NCBI RefSeq assembly: GCF_016735115.1
Contig: NZ_JAERQJ010000003.1
Span: 806,001-870,000, forward strand
Reading direction: 5' to 3'
Source of the DNA: Aquimarina mytili
Lineage (GTDB): Bacteria > Bacteroidota > Bacteroidia > Flavobacteriales > Flavobacteriaceae
DNA: 64,000 nucleotides
In this document: positions 17,463 through 25,438 of the stretch, in pieces
Layout: every line of letters begins with the position of its first letter
Position numbering within the stretch: position 1 is the first letter of the stretch
The notes under the pieces: generated by a model
Seen by the model: only the letters and a program-made list of their open reading frames with translations
What the model was told of the DNA's origin: nothing
The model's database searches: none
Translations under genes and position numbers: made by a program

Positions 17463-18602
17463 CTAAAAGATTCTCTTCCAAAGCGCACTCAAAAATGGTT
17501 TTTTTGGTAAGCTTGTGGTAATTTTTAAATCTTCAAGAACGGTAGTTTTTTCATCCAGGAATTTCAAAATCTTGGTACTATCATTTTTCTTAAATAATCT
17601 TGAAAACAAAGTAGAACCCAACCCATTGTCTTTGTACAATACATCTAAGAATAATAGATCATAATACCAAAACTTTGTTCTTTTCTCAAATCGAGATAAA
17701 TCCTGATTCTTTTTAAGGTATTGAACCAACTTTTTTACCTTTTGATTTGATATCTGAAAGGTATATCCAGTGCTGGGCTTGGTCCAGCCTCCTGCCGTAC
17801 CCATATATAGTACATTTTTAGAACTATTTTTCCTGAACTCATAGCAGGTCATTGGGATACAACCTTTTTCTTTTTCGGTAATAGTATACTCGGTAATTCC
17901 TTTTGCTTTTAGATATTTAATAATCTCATCCTCATATTCCTGCTCAACAAGCATTTCTTCAGAAAACAATGTATATTCAAATAGCGCTTCAGTAGCAGAA
18001 ATTGGCAATACATACATAAATCTTGTGTTTCCTTTTTGAGCTACTTTAAAATCCATGAACGTTGCAACATCAGTATCAAAAAAGTTTTGATTTGTTTTTA
18101 CAAACCAACCTACAAAATGTTGATTTAGAACCGGAAACTTACTTTGGTCTTTATATGCTGAAGAAAATATAATACTATTAAACACTTTGTCTCCAAAATA
18201 AACCCCTTGACTCGTTTTAACTTGAGCGATATCTCCTTCATCTTTAAGAGAAACAACCGATTCATGAGCAATAGTAATATTTGTCTTTTCTTTTAAAACA
18301 CGTAGCAATAATTCATAAAAATCTTCCCCTTTAATCATTTTATATTGATACGGAGTAATTTTTATTTGTTTGGAAAAATCATCACTCCCAAAATAAATAT
18401 GATTCCATTTTTTGGTAACGATATGATCCCACGCTCCATTGTCTTCTTCCCAAAAACACCAGGTACGGTCATTCTGATTCTTGACTTCTTTATCAATGAG
18501 CAAAATTTGTTTTTGATCAAAAAATGAATCCAAAACCATTTGATATGCAAGCATGAGCCCTGAGGCACCCATCCCAGTAATTATGTAATCGTACTTCTGC
18601 AT
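17463..18602 (-). CDS. crtY: Lycopene beta-cyclase (CrtY type)
   Basis: A 379-residue FAD/NAD(P)-binding lycopene cyclase. The Rossmann dinucleotide motif is GMGASGLMLAYQM at the N-terminus. NDRTWCFWE is the typical CrtY block, FMYVLPIS and YTLFSEE follow in the mid part, and IPMTCYEF plus GTAGGWTKPSTGYTF form the conserved C-terminal FAD region. It converts lycopene to beta-carotene by forming beta-ionone rings, the precursor of zeaxanthin-type pigments common in this family. The frame extends upstream to 18698, but ATG at 18600-18602 (MQKYDYIITG) is chosen because it places the FAD motif at the normal distance from the N-terminus. No other carotenoid genes are adjacent. Confidence 0.9.
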   Translation of the reverse strand: MQKYDYIITGMGASGLMLAYQMVLDSFFDQKQILLIDKEVKNQNDRTWCFWEEDNGAWDHIVTKKWNHIYFGSDDFSKQIKITPYQYKMIKGEDFYELLLRVLKEKTNITIAHESVVSLKDEGDIAQVKTSQGVYFGDKVFNSIIFSSAYKDQSKFPVLNQHFVGWFVKTNQNFFDTDVATFMDFKVAQKGNTRFMYVLPISATEALFEYTLFSEEMLVEQEYEDEIIKYLKAKGITEYTITEKEKGCIPMTCYEFRKNSSKNVLYMGTAGGWTKPSTGYTFQISNQKVKKLVQYLKKNQDLSRFEKRTKFWYYDLLFLDVLYKDNGLGSTLFSRLFKKNDSTKILKFLDEKTTVLEDLKITTSLPKKPFLSALWKRIF

Positions 18603-18704
18603 AGTATTGGGTTTAAAGATAGAATGAAAATTCAATACTATGAAAATAATAACAGGTATTAAGAAGTGTTTTTTGCATATCTTTAGCTTCAAGTACACAA
18701 AAAA

Positions 18705-19118
18705 ATGAAGGCTACACTATTTTTATTGGTTTTTATCGCTCCTTTGGTTTTGATCAATGCTCAAGATACACTAAAAGCAGATACTCCTAAAGTGACTAAA
18801 CTCAGCATTGGAAACACGATTGAATTAAACTCAAACCACATAAAATTTATAAAAATAAAAGAAGATTCTCGATGCCCTTCAGATGTGACCTGTATGTGGG
18901 CTGGACAAGTAACCGCGATTATTGGTTTCTATGAAAAGGGAGTCTTAAAAGAAGAAAAGGAGTTCATTTTTGGAGCACAGGCCATTAACCCAGATGCGAT
19001 TGAAGAGATTGCAAAAACTAAAGAAAAAACTATTTATGGATATAATGTGAGTCCCTACCCCTCTTCAAAAAAAGCTATTCCTACAGAAGAATATTGTTTG
19101 GAATTGCTTATACAATAA
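18705..19118 (+). CDS. Small secreted protein with Cys-rich CPSDVTCMWAG motif
   Basis: A 137-residue protein with a Sec signal peptide (MKATLFLLVFIAPLVLINAQ). The mature part is mostly beta and contains SRCPSDVTCMWAG, a recurring signature of small exported proteins of unknown function in Bacteroidota and Proteobacteria; its two Cys may form a disulphide. A third Cys is near the C-terminus (EEYCLELL). Its promoter region (18603-18704) is shared with divergent crtY. No function can be assigned. Confidence 0.75.
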   Translation: MKATLFLLVFIAPLVLINAQDTLKADTPKVTKLSIGNTIELNSNHIKFIKIKEDSRCPSDVTCMWAGQVTAIIGFYEKGVLKEEKEFIFGAQAINPDAIEEIAKTKEKTIYGYNVSPYPSSKKAIPTEEYCLELLIQ

Positions 19119-19166
19119 AACCAAATTTCACTCTATGCATTTGATCTGCAATTTTTCCTTTATTTT

Positions 19167-20093
19167 ATGATCGCCAACAAGACAAAAGCTCACTTAGCCT
19201 TATTGAGCGTAAACATAATTTATGGCGCAAATTATTTAATTGCTAAAGGTCTGATGCCTCATAAAATTGAAGCCTCCGCCCTAGTGTTTCTTCGTATTAG
19301 CGGGGCTGGACTTTTGTTCTTTATTCTAAAATTTTTTATTAAAGAAAGCGTAGAACGAAGAGATCTTGCACGCCTAGCCTTATGTGGCTTACTCGGTGTG
19401 GCGACCAACCAGTTTTTTTCGATGAATGGATTAAGTCTTACTTCTCCCGTGGATGCCGCAATTATTATCACTGCAATGCCCATTTTTACGGTAATTATAA
19501 GTCGGTTTTTACTAAAAGAGCCCTTTACAATACAAAGGTTATTAGGGATTTCTATAGGTGGTACAGGTGCAGCTCTACTTATTTATCTAGGTAATTCTGG
19601 GCTTGGTACGGGTTCTCTAAAAGGAAACATTTTTGTCTTTATTAATGCTCTTGCTTTTGCTTTTTACTTGGTAATTATTAAACCTTTAATGTCGAAGTAC
19701 AAACCAATTACCGTAATCGTGTGGACGTTCCTGTTTGGGTTTATTTTTATGTTTCCTTTTTGTATCCAAAAATTGGTTAATACTGATTTTTCCTCTTTTG
19801 CTACTATAAACTGGGTTTCTCTGTTTTATGTCGTAGTTGGCCCAACGTTTTTAGCGTATTTATTAAATATGTTTGCATTACAATATGTGAAACCCACAGT
19901 TTCTAGCAGCTATATCTATGTGCAACCAGCTGTTGCCATGATACTTGTTGCATTGATGTCATATATCGTTGTAGACAGTCAGTACAAAGGAGATATTACA
20001 TTAACAAAATTATTGTGTTGTGTGTTAATTTTTTTAGGAGTGTACTTGATTAGCAGCAAACCAATACAATGGCTTAAGAAGTCAAACACATAA
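19167..20093 (+). CDS. EamA/DMT family transporter
   Basis: A 308-residue integral membrane protein with ten predicted hydrophobic segments in two EamA halves of about 140 residues each. The drug/metabolite-transporter pattern is clear: YGANYLIAKGLM in helix 1, SLTSPVDAAIIITAMPIFTVIISRFLLKEPF at the first-half helix 3-4 junction, and TVSSSYIYVQPAVAMIL in the second half. Such proteins export or import small metabolites such as amino acids; the substrate is unknown. It starts 48 nt after the small secreted protein gene, so a shared transcript is possible. It converges with the feo operon. Confidence 0.88.
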   Translation: MIANKTKAHLALLSVNIIYGANYLIAKGLMPHKIEASALVFLRISGAGLLFFILKFFIKESVERRDLARLALCGLLGVATNQFFSMNGLSLTSPVDAAIIITAMPIFTVIISRFLLKEPFTIQRLLGISIGGTGAALLIYLGNSGLGTGSLKGNIFVFINALAFAFYLVIIKPLMSKYKPITVIVWTFLFGFIFMFPFCIQKLVNTDFSSFATINWVSLFYVVVGPTFLAYLLNMFALQYVKPTVSSSYIYVQPAVAMILVALMSYIVVDSQYKGDITLTKLLCCVLIFLGVYLISSKPIQWLKKSNT

Positions 20094-20095
20094 GT

Positions 20096-20248
20096 CTAGT
20101 GGCACCCACAATCTGATTTACCACAAGAGTCCAGTCTTTTTTTCTTAGATCCGGCTGTAGAAGGTTTTAGAAAAAATTTTCGAATTAAAAACCCTATTGC
20201 AAAAGCAAATACAAGAAGGACGAGTATATTTTGTATAAGTATATTCAT
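20096..20248 (-). CDS. FeoB-associated Cys-rich membrane protein
   Basis: A 50-residue ORF read directly from the minus strand: MNILIQNILVLLVFAFAIGF as one membrane segment, a basic stretch (IRKFFLKP, SKKKR) and a C-terminal Cys cluster CGKSDCGCH. This matches the FeoB-associated Cys-rich family, often annotated downstream of feoB and missed when very small ORFs are ignored. Its start lies 45 nt after the feoB stop. The conserved Cys/His tail suggests iron handling at the inner membrane, but the role is unproven. The stop codon lies 3 nt from that of the convergent EamA gene. Confidence 0.85.
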   Translation of the reverse strand: MNILIQNILVLLVFAFAIGFLIRKFFLKPSTAGSKKKRLDSCGKSDCGCH

Positions 20249-20292
20249 GATTCACAATAGGTTGTAAAAAGATACAAAAACTTTTTCTTTTT

Positions 20293-22389
20293 TTATTTTA
20301 AAATTTGATAAACGACAAGAGCAACACTATAGGCAAAAACACTCATAAATACAAGTTGCGTCATAGGCCATTTCCAACCATTTGTTTCTCGTTTCACGAT
20401 CGCCAAGGTACTCATGCATTGCATGGCAAAAGCATAAAATAACAGCAATGAAAAACCACTTGCCAAATTAAACAAAGGAGCACCGGTAACTGGATTAACC
20501 TCTGCTGCCATTCTATTTTTTATGGTCTCTTCTTCATCACTACCCACACTATAAATTGTAGCTAGGGTTCCCACAAAGACCTCTCTTGCCGCAAAAGAGC
20601 TGATAATTCCGATTCCTATTTTCCAGTCATATCCTAGTGGTGACACTATGGGTTCAATTGCTTTTCCGGCATATCCAATGAATGAATATTCTAGTTTCTG
20701 AGATGCTATTTTCTGATCCAATTCTTCTTGAGAAAGGTCAGTATACGTATTGGTAACTATCTGCTCAGCATTATTAAATTTTTCGTTGGGTCCAAAACTT
20801 GCTAGTACCCATAAAATTATTGAAATTGCTAGAATAATCTTACCCGCACCAAGGACAAACGCTTTCGTTTTTTCTATAACATTTATAACAACGTTTTTAA
20901 ACAAAGGAACTTTATATCCAGGCATTTCGATAATAAAGTATGACTTGCTTTTGATCTTCAATATTTTGTTAAGCAACCATGCCGATCCAACCGCAGTTCC
21001 AAAACCAAGAAAATACAAAAACATTAGAGTAAGACTTTGGTAACTAAATATCCATCCTACTTTTTCGTCGGGAATAACTAATGCAATAATAATAAGGTAT
21101 ACCGGTAACCTTGCCGAACAGGTTGTAAACGGTACTACAAGTATAGTGATTAGTCTCTCTTTCCAGTTTTCTATATTTCTGGTAGCCATAACTGCAGGGA
21201 TTGCACAAGCAGTTCCAGATACTAAAGGCACTACACTTTTCCCACTTAATCCAAATCGTCTCATCACTCTATCCATTAGAAAGACAACACGACTCATATA
21301 TCCACTTTCTTCAAGTATAGAGATAAATAGAAATAGAAATGCTATTTGCGGAATAAAAATAACGATCCCCCCTAGCCCAGGAATAATTCCTTCGGTGATT
21401 AGGTCCACAAAAGGACCTGCAGGAAGTGTGGTTTTTGCAGCCTCGCTAAGCCAGGCAAATCCTTCATCGATTAAATCCATTGGATAAGACGACCAATCAT
21501 AAATTGCCTGAAATATCAATAATAGGATTCCAAAGAAAATAAAGTACCCCCAAAATTTATGTGTAAGTACTCTATCTAATTTCGCCCGCATTCCAGTTGC
21601 GGCTTTTTCATCAACAATAAGTCCCTTTTTAAGTACATTATTAATGAATTGATATCTTTTTATAGTTTCTTTTTGTTGTAGTCGCTTAAGCTCACTTTCA
21701 GATTTAATCTTAAAATCTGGTGCAATTGTGATATCTTGTTTGTTAAATTTCCTAAAATTTACATCTTGCGTAATCACCAACCATAATTTATATAAGGATT
21801 GATTCGGAAATGCTTTTTGTAGTCTATCAAAATAATCTGGTGCAAAAGATAAAGCGTTTACACATGGCAACTTAGGCAATAATGTATAGGATTCTATCAG
21901 TTTCTTAAGTTCATCTATCCCTTCTTTCTTTCGAGCACTTACCAAAGCTATTTTGGTATTAAGTTCTTTTTCTAATGCTGAAATATCTAACGAGATCCCT
22001 TTCCGATTCATTCGATCCGCCATATTGATCACAAGAATTGTAGGGATTTCTAAATCTTTTATTTGAGTAAAAAGTAGCAAATTTCTCTTCAAGTTTTCTA
22101 CATCACTCACCACCACGGCAACATCAGGAAAATCTTTATCCTTTTTGTTGAGGAGCAATTCGATAACAACATTTTCGTCTAACGAAGAGGCATTAAGGCT
22201 GTAAGTACCGGGTAAATCAAGGATATGGGCTTTAACCCCTCGAGAGAGTCTACATATACCTTCTTTTTTTTCTACAGTAATACCAGGATAATTTCCTACT
22301 TGTTGATTAAGCCCTGTGAGCAAATTAAAAACAGAGGTTTTTCCGGTATTTGGGTTTCCTATTAGTGAAACTTTAATTTGCTTGGCCAT
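20293..22389 (-). CDS. feoB: Ferrous iron transport protein B
   Basis: A 698-residue Fe(II) transporter. The N-terminal G domain has G1 GNPNTGKTS (residues 11-19), G3 DLPGTYSL and G4 NMAD. A helical GDI-like spacer follows, then a polytopic membrane domain with two Gate motifs; CAIPAVMATR and FTTCSARLPVYLIIIAL carry the conserved Cys, and AAREVFVGTLATIYSVG is the second gate. It imports ferrous iron across the inner membrane. feoA lies 9 nt upstream and the FeoB-associated Cys-rich gene follows. Iron regulation is expected, but I see no clear Fur box upstream of feoA. Confidence 0.96.
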   Translation of the reverse strand: MAKQIKVSLIGNPNTGKTSVFNLLTGLNQQVGNYPGITVEKKEGICRLSRGVKAHILDLPGTYSLNASSLDENVVIELLLNKKDKDFPDVAVVVSDVENLKRNLLLFTQIKDLEIPTILVINMADRMNRKGISLDISALEKELNTKIALVSARKKEGIDELKKLIESYTLLPKLPCVNALSFAPDYFDRLQKAFPNQSLYKLWLVITQDVNFRKFNKQDITIAPDFKIKSESELKRLQQKETIKRYQFINNVLKKGLIVDEKAATGMRAKLDRVLTHKFWGYFIFFGILLLIFQAIYDWSSYPMDLIDEGFAWLSEAAKTTLPAGPFVDLITEGIIPGLGGIVIFIPQIAFLFLFISILEESGYMSRVVFLMDRVMRRFGLSGKSVVPLVSGTACAIPAVMATRNIENWKERLITILVVPFTTCSARLPVYLIIIALVIPDEKVGWIFSYQSLTLMFLYFLGFGTAVGSAWLLNKILKIKSKSYFIIEMPGYKVPLFKNVVINVIEKTKAFVLGAGKIILAISIILWVLASFGPNEKFNNAEQIVTNTYTDLSQEELDQKIASQKLEYSFIGYAGKAIEPIVSPLGYDWKIGIGIISSFAAREVFVGTLATIYSVGSDEEETIKNRMAAEVNPVTGAPLFNLASGFSLLLFYAFAMQCMSTLAIVKRETNGWKWPMTQLVFMSVFAYSVALVVYQILK

Positions 22390-22398
22390 AAAAAACTG

Positions 22399-22629
22399 CT
22401 ATTGAATAATTTGAACTTCTATCTGAGCTGCAATTTCTTTACGGATCGCTAGATGACTACCATTAATATTGAGATAAATCGGGCACTGAAAAGGAGCTGT
22501 TTGAAGCAATTGCACTTCATTTCCAGGTAAACAACCCATTTCTAATAACTTAAGCGGGATAATATCTGATGTAATTTCCTTAATCAAGGCTCGCTGACCT
22601 TGTTTTAGAGAAGCAATTGTAGTCTTCAA
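22399..22629 (-). CDS. feoA: Ferrous iron transport protein A
   Basis: A 76-residue SH3-like FeoA protein: ASLKQGQRALIKEI at the N-terminus, LLEMGCLPGNEVQLLQTAPF as the conserved core, and NGSHLAIRKEIAAQIEV at the end. It assists FeoB in Fe(II) uptake. First gene of the feoA-feoB-Cys-rich operon; a promoter with TTTG (22683-22686) and TATTTTTG (22658-22665) elements lies upstream. Confidence 0.93.
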   Translation of the reverse strand: MKTTIASLKQGQRALIKEITSDIIPLKLLEMGCLPGNEVQLLQTAPFQCPIYLNINGSHLAIRKEIAAQIEVQIIQ

Positions 22630-22657
22630 ATTTTATTTAGATTGATTTTAAACAAGG

Positions 22658-22686
22658 CAAAAATAGCATAAAAAAACGTATTCAAA
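22658..22686 (-). promoter_or_regulatory. Promoter of the feo operon
   Basis: On the minus strand TTTG (22683-22686) is followed after 17 nt by TATTTTTG (22658-22665), matching the Bacteroidota -33/-7 pattern, 29 nt before the feoA ATG. The spacer is slightly short compared with the usual 18-21 nt. Confidence 0.5.
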
Positions 22687-22731
22687 AAGCTAAACTTTTA
22701 AAATAAAAATAATAGGTAGCCGATATACGTT

Positions 22732-23409
22732 TTAGTCTTTGTTATTTTTTTTCTTCAAAATCTTGATATCTTCCAGTAAACGATCAATATCATCAGGATT
22801 AGTTCCATCATAAAAACCGCGGATACGTTTCTTTGTATCGACCAAGACAAAATTCTCTGTATGCACCATATCATATGGCCCACCATCCCCATCAGATTTT
22901 GCGGCTAAATACGATTTACGGGCTAAGTCATAGATTTGCTTTTTATCGCCTGTGACCAGATTCCATTTTGCATCATCGACCCCTATGTTTAAAGCGTATT
23001 TTTTTAGTCTGGCAACACTATCAATTTTGGGTGTTACACTATGGGAGAGCAATAAAACATCATTATCATCTTTTAACCGGTCCTGAATTTCTTTCATATG
23101 ATCAGTCATAATCGGACAGATCGTTTGGCACGTAGTAAAGAAAAAATCGGCTACATAGATTTTATCCTTATAATTTTCTTGAGTTACTATTTCACCATTT
23201 TGATTGATCAATTCAAAATCGGCAATCTTATGATACTTACGAATGTATTGCACTGTAGTATCTACCAATTCTTTATTCACCATCTCTGGTTCGTACACTG
23301 GTAAAATTTTATTCGGTTTAAGAATAGAATATATTATGGAAATAATGATTGCAGAAAGCACAAAAAGCACTACCGCAAAAAATTTATATTTAGAAAAAAA
23401 TTGAAGCAT
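22732..23409 (-). CDS. SCO1/SenC family copper chaperone
   Basis: A 225-residue thioredoxin-fold protein with an N-terminal membrane anchor (FFAVVLFVLSAIIISIIYSIL). The copper ligands are present: Cys94-x3-Cys98 in TTCQTICPIM and His183 in DMVHTENFVL. Sco proteins deliver copper to the CuA site of cytochrome c oxidase or keep it reduced, facing the periplasm. The frame opens at a TTG at 23430, but the ATG at 23407-23409 is chosen: a -7 element TAATTTTG (23428-23435, minus) would place the transcript start downstream of the TTG. Divergent from rseP. Confidence 0.92.
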   Translation of the reverse strand: MLQFFSKYKFFAVVLFVLSAIIISIIYSILKPNKILPVYEPEMVNKELVDTTVQYIRKYHKIADFELINQNGEIVTQENYKDKIYVADFFFTTCQTICPIMTDHMKEIQDRLKDDNDVLLLSHSVTPKIDSVARLKKYALNIGVDDAKWNLVTGDKKQIYDLARKSYLAAKSDGDGGPYDMVHTENFVLVDTKKRIRGFYDGTNPDDIDRLLEDIKILKKKNNKD

Positions 23410-23427
23410 ATTTGTTTTTTGTGCCTG

Positions 23428-23435
23428 CAAAATTA
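23428..23435 (-). promoter_or_regulatory. -7 element for the Sco1-like gene
   Basis: Minus-strand TAATTTTG fits TAnnTTTG and lies 18 nt before the chosen ATG. It supports the shorter protein start. Confidence 0.4.
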
Positions 23436-23555
23436 CAAGGATTATACGCTATTTTACATTAAAAATATACTAAATCTTGCGATATCGTATATCGATATTT
23501 TTATATACTCATGTAAAAGGTTACTTTTGCGTGATTTAATTTTGAAGAACGACCT

Positions 23556-24878
23556 ATGAGTCCATTTTTTGTAAAAGCAATTCAATTGCTGCTAAGTTTA
23601 TCTATTCTAATTGTTTTGCATGAACTTGGCCATTTTATTCCCGCTAAGTTATTTAAAACAAGAGTAGAAAAATTCTACTTGTTTTTTGATATAAAATTTT
23701 CTCTGTTTAAGAAAAAAATAGGCGAAACTGTATATGGTATTGGCTGGCTTCCTCTTGGTGGCTATGTGAAAATTGCCGGTATGATTGATGAGAGTATGGA
23801 CAAAGAACAAATGGCTGGACCACCACAGCCGTGGGAATTTAGATCTAAACCAGCCTGGCAACGTTTAATTATTATGCTGGGTGGAGTAACCGTAAATATT
23901 ATTCTTGGGTTTTTGATCTATATGGCCATTATTTTTACATGGGGTACAGATCATGTAGGTATCGATGACCTCCCAAACGGGTTTGCTATAGATGAGTCTT
24001 TTAAACAGTATGGATTTGAAGATGGAGATCTAATCATAGCGTTAAATGGGGAAGAGATTGAAGATGTTATAGATGTTAATCATCATTTATTCTTAAGAGA
24101 TATAAAAAATATTAGTGTTTTGCACCAAAACGGGCAAGAAGAAACCATTGCTATTCCTGAAGATATTGGAACGATTATGTTCGAAAAAGGAATTCGCAGA
24201 CCTTTTATGCCTATATCCGCTCCTATACTTGGAGCAGTAGAACCTGAATCTGCAGCAGAAAAAGCCGGACTACAAGAAGGAGATAAGTTTATTAAAGTTA
24301 ACGGAGAAAAAATCAAGTATTGGAATGATTTTATGCGCTTAAAAACAGCAGATTCTACCAATACAGCCGTACAGATTACCTATGAGAGAAATGGGCAAGA
24401 AAATACGGTGTCAATAACTCCAGATGAAGAAGGAATCTTAGGTGTTTATCCAAAAGTAGATTACAATATTAAACATAAAGATTATTCTTTGGTAGAGAGT
24501 ATTTCTAAAGGTTTTGAATATGGATACTGGACATTACATGACTATGTAGCTCAATTTAAATATGTCTTTACCAAAAAAGGCGCAAGCCAGGTTGGTGGGT
24601 TTGGAGCGATTGGTAACCTTTTTCCAGATGCCTGGAACTGGAAAGCATTTTGGGGAACTACAGCTTTTATATCTATAATATTAGCGTTTATGAATATTTT
24701 GCCAATCCCAGCTTTAGATGGTGGCCATGTAATGTTTTTATTATATGAAATTATTGCTGGAAGAAAACCAAATGATAAATTTATGGAATATGCACAACTT
24801 GTTGGTTTTATTATTCTTATAGCACTATTATTGTTTGCAAACGGTAATGACATCTATAGAGCAATAACAGGAAAGTGA
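23556..24878 (+). CDS. rseP: RIP site-2 metalloprotease RseP
   Basis: A 440-residue inner-membrane protease. The zinc motif HELGH is at residues 22-26 in the first membrane helix, LDGGH near residue 390 gives the third ligand, and two PDZ domains lie between, the second including PESAAEKAGLQEGDKFIKVNGE. GGVTVNIILGFLIYM and FMNILPIPALDGGH are family blocks. RseP cleaves anti-sigma factors or remnant signal peptides inside the membrane. A -7 element TACTTTTG is at 23522-23529. The downstream tRNA has its own promoter. Sco1 is divergent. Confidence 0.95.
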   Translation: MSPFFVKAIQLLLSLSILIVLHELGHFIPAKLFKTRVEKFYLFFDIKFSLFKKKIGETVYGIGWLPLGGYVKIAGMIDESMDKEQMAGPPQPWEFRSKPAWQRLIIMLGGVTVNIILGFLIYMAIIFTWGTDHVGIDDLPNGFAIDESFKQYGFEDGDLIIALNGEEIEDVIDVNHHLFLRDIKNISVLHQNGQEETIAIPEDIGTIMFEKGIRRPFMPISAPILGAVEPESAAEKAGLQEGDKFIKVNGEKIKYWNDFMRLKTADSTNTAVQITYERNGQENTVSITPDEEGILGVYPKVDYNIKHKDYSLVESISKGFEYGYWTLHDYVAQFKYVFTKKGASQVGGFGAIGNLFPDAWNWKAFWGTTAFISIILAFMNILPIPALDGGHVMFLLYEIIAGRKPNDKFMEYAQLVGFIILIALLLFANGNDIYRAITGK

Positions 24879-24897
24879 TAAAAAATAAAAAAAATCT

Positions 24898-24927
24898 TTT
24901 TGAGAACTAAAAAATAGTATATATTTG
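24898..24927 (+). promoter_or_regulatory. Promoter of tRNA-Asn
   Basis: TTTG (24898-24901), 18 nt spacer and TATATTTG (24920-24927) give a near-perfect Bacteroidota promoter, 45 nt before the tRNA. A second TATATTTG is at 24953-24960 without a well-placed upstream box. Confidence 0.65.
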
Positions 24928-24972
24928 CACTCGCAAAAAGAGAAAAACACTCTATATTTGCAAAACATAAAT

Positions 24973-25046
24973 TCCTCCTTAGCTCAGTTGGTTAGAGCAT
25001 CTGACTGTTAATCAGAGGGTCCTTGGTTCGAGCCCAAGAGGAGGAG
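24973..25046 (+). tRNA. tRNA-Asn (anticodon GTT)
   Basis: The 74-nt cloverleaf folds by hand: acceptor TCCTCCT (24973-24979) with AGGAGGA (25039-25045), discriminator G at 25046, and D arm GCTC...GAGC. The anticodon stem TCTGA/TCAGA holds loop CTGTTAA (anticodon GTT at 25007-25009). The T arm is CTTGG/CCAAG with TTCGAGC. CCA is not encoded, which is common in this group. Confidence 0.97.
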
Positions 25047-25057
25047 CAAAGAAGAAG

Positions 25058-25087
25058 AAACGTTATCTGAAAAGATGACGTTTTTTT
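25058..25087 (+). terminator. Terminator after tRNA-Asn
   Basis: Stem AAACGTTATCT / AGATGACGTTT with a GAAA tetraloop and one T-G pair, followed by a run of T. It sits 11 nt after the tRNA. Confidence 0.85.
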
Positions 25088-25438
25088 GTTTTATACCCTT
25101 TTGGCGGGTAAGTCTATTCTTGATAAGAGTAAAGCACAGGTATACTATTCTATATTTTGTAACACCTAGCACCATCCTAACCAATGCTTATAAATCACTT
25201 TGTAGGGGTGTTTGTATGGGTAGATATTTAGTAAAACAAAGTAAATACATTTTATTTTTGTCACACTTAAATCTATACCGTTTACTATCCTGTGAGCTCC
25301 TTTTTTTGTTATTGTCATGACATACCTTTTTACGTCTTTATTATTTTTTGTCGAAAAAAGCCAAATGAAAATAGGGTAATTAGGATTGTAGCTGTATAAG
25401 CTATAGAAAACGATATAATTCTTAAAAGCCCCTAATAT
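25088..25438. other. Intergenic stretch without gene
   Basis: About 350 nt between the tRNA terminator and the giant T9SS gene. Short frames occur on both strands but none has a family match or sensible composition. It presumably contains the promoter of the downstream gene; no clear TAnnTTTG element could be fixed. Confidence 0.6.

Noticed and set aside
22630-22731. Fur box upstream of feoA
   Set aside because: I looked for a GATAAT-type inverted pattern in the feo promoter and saw none good enough to report.
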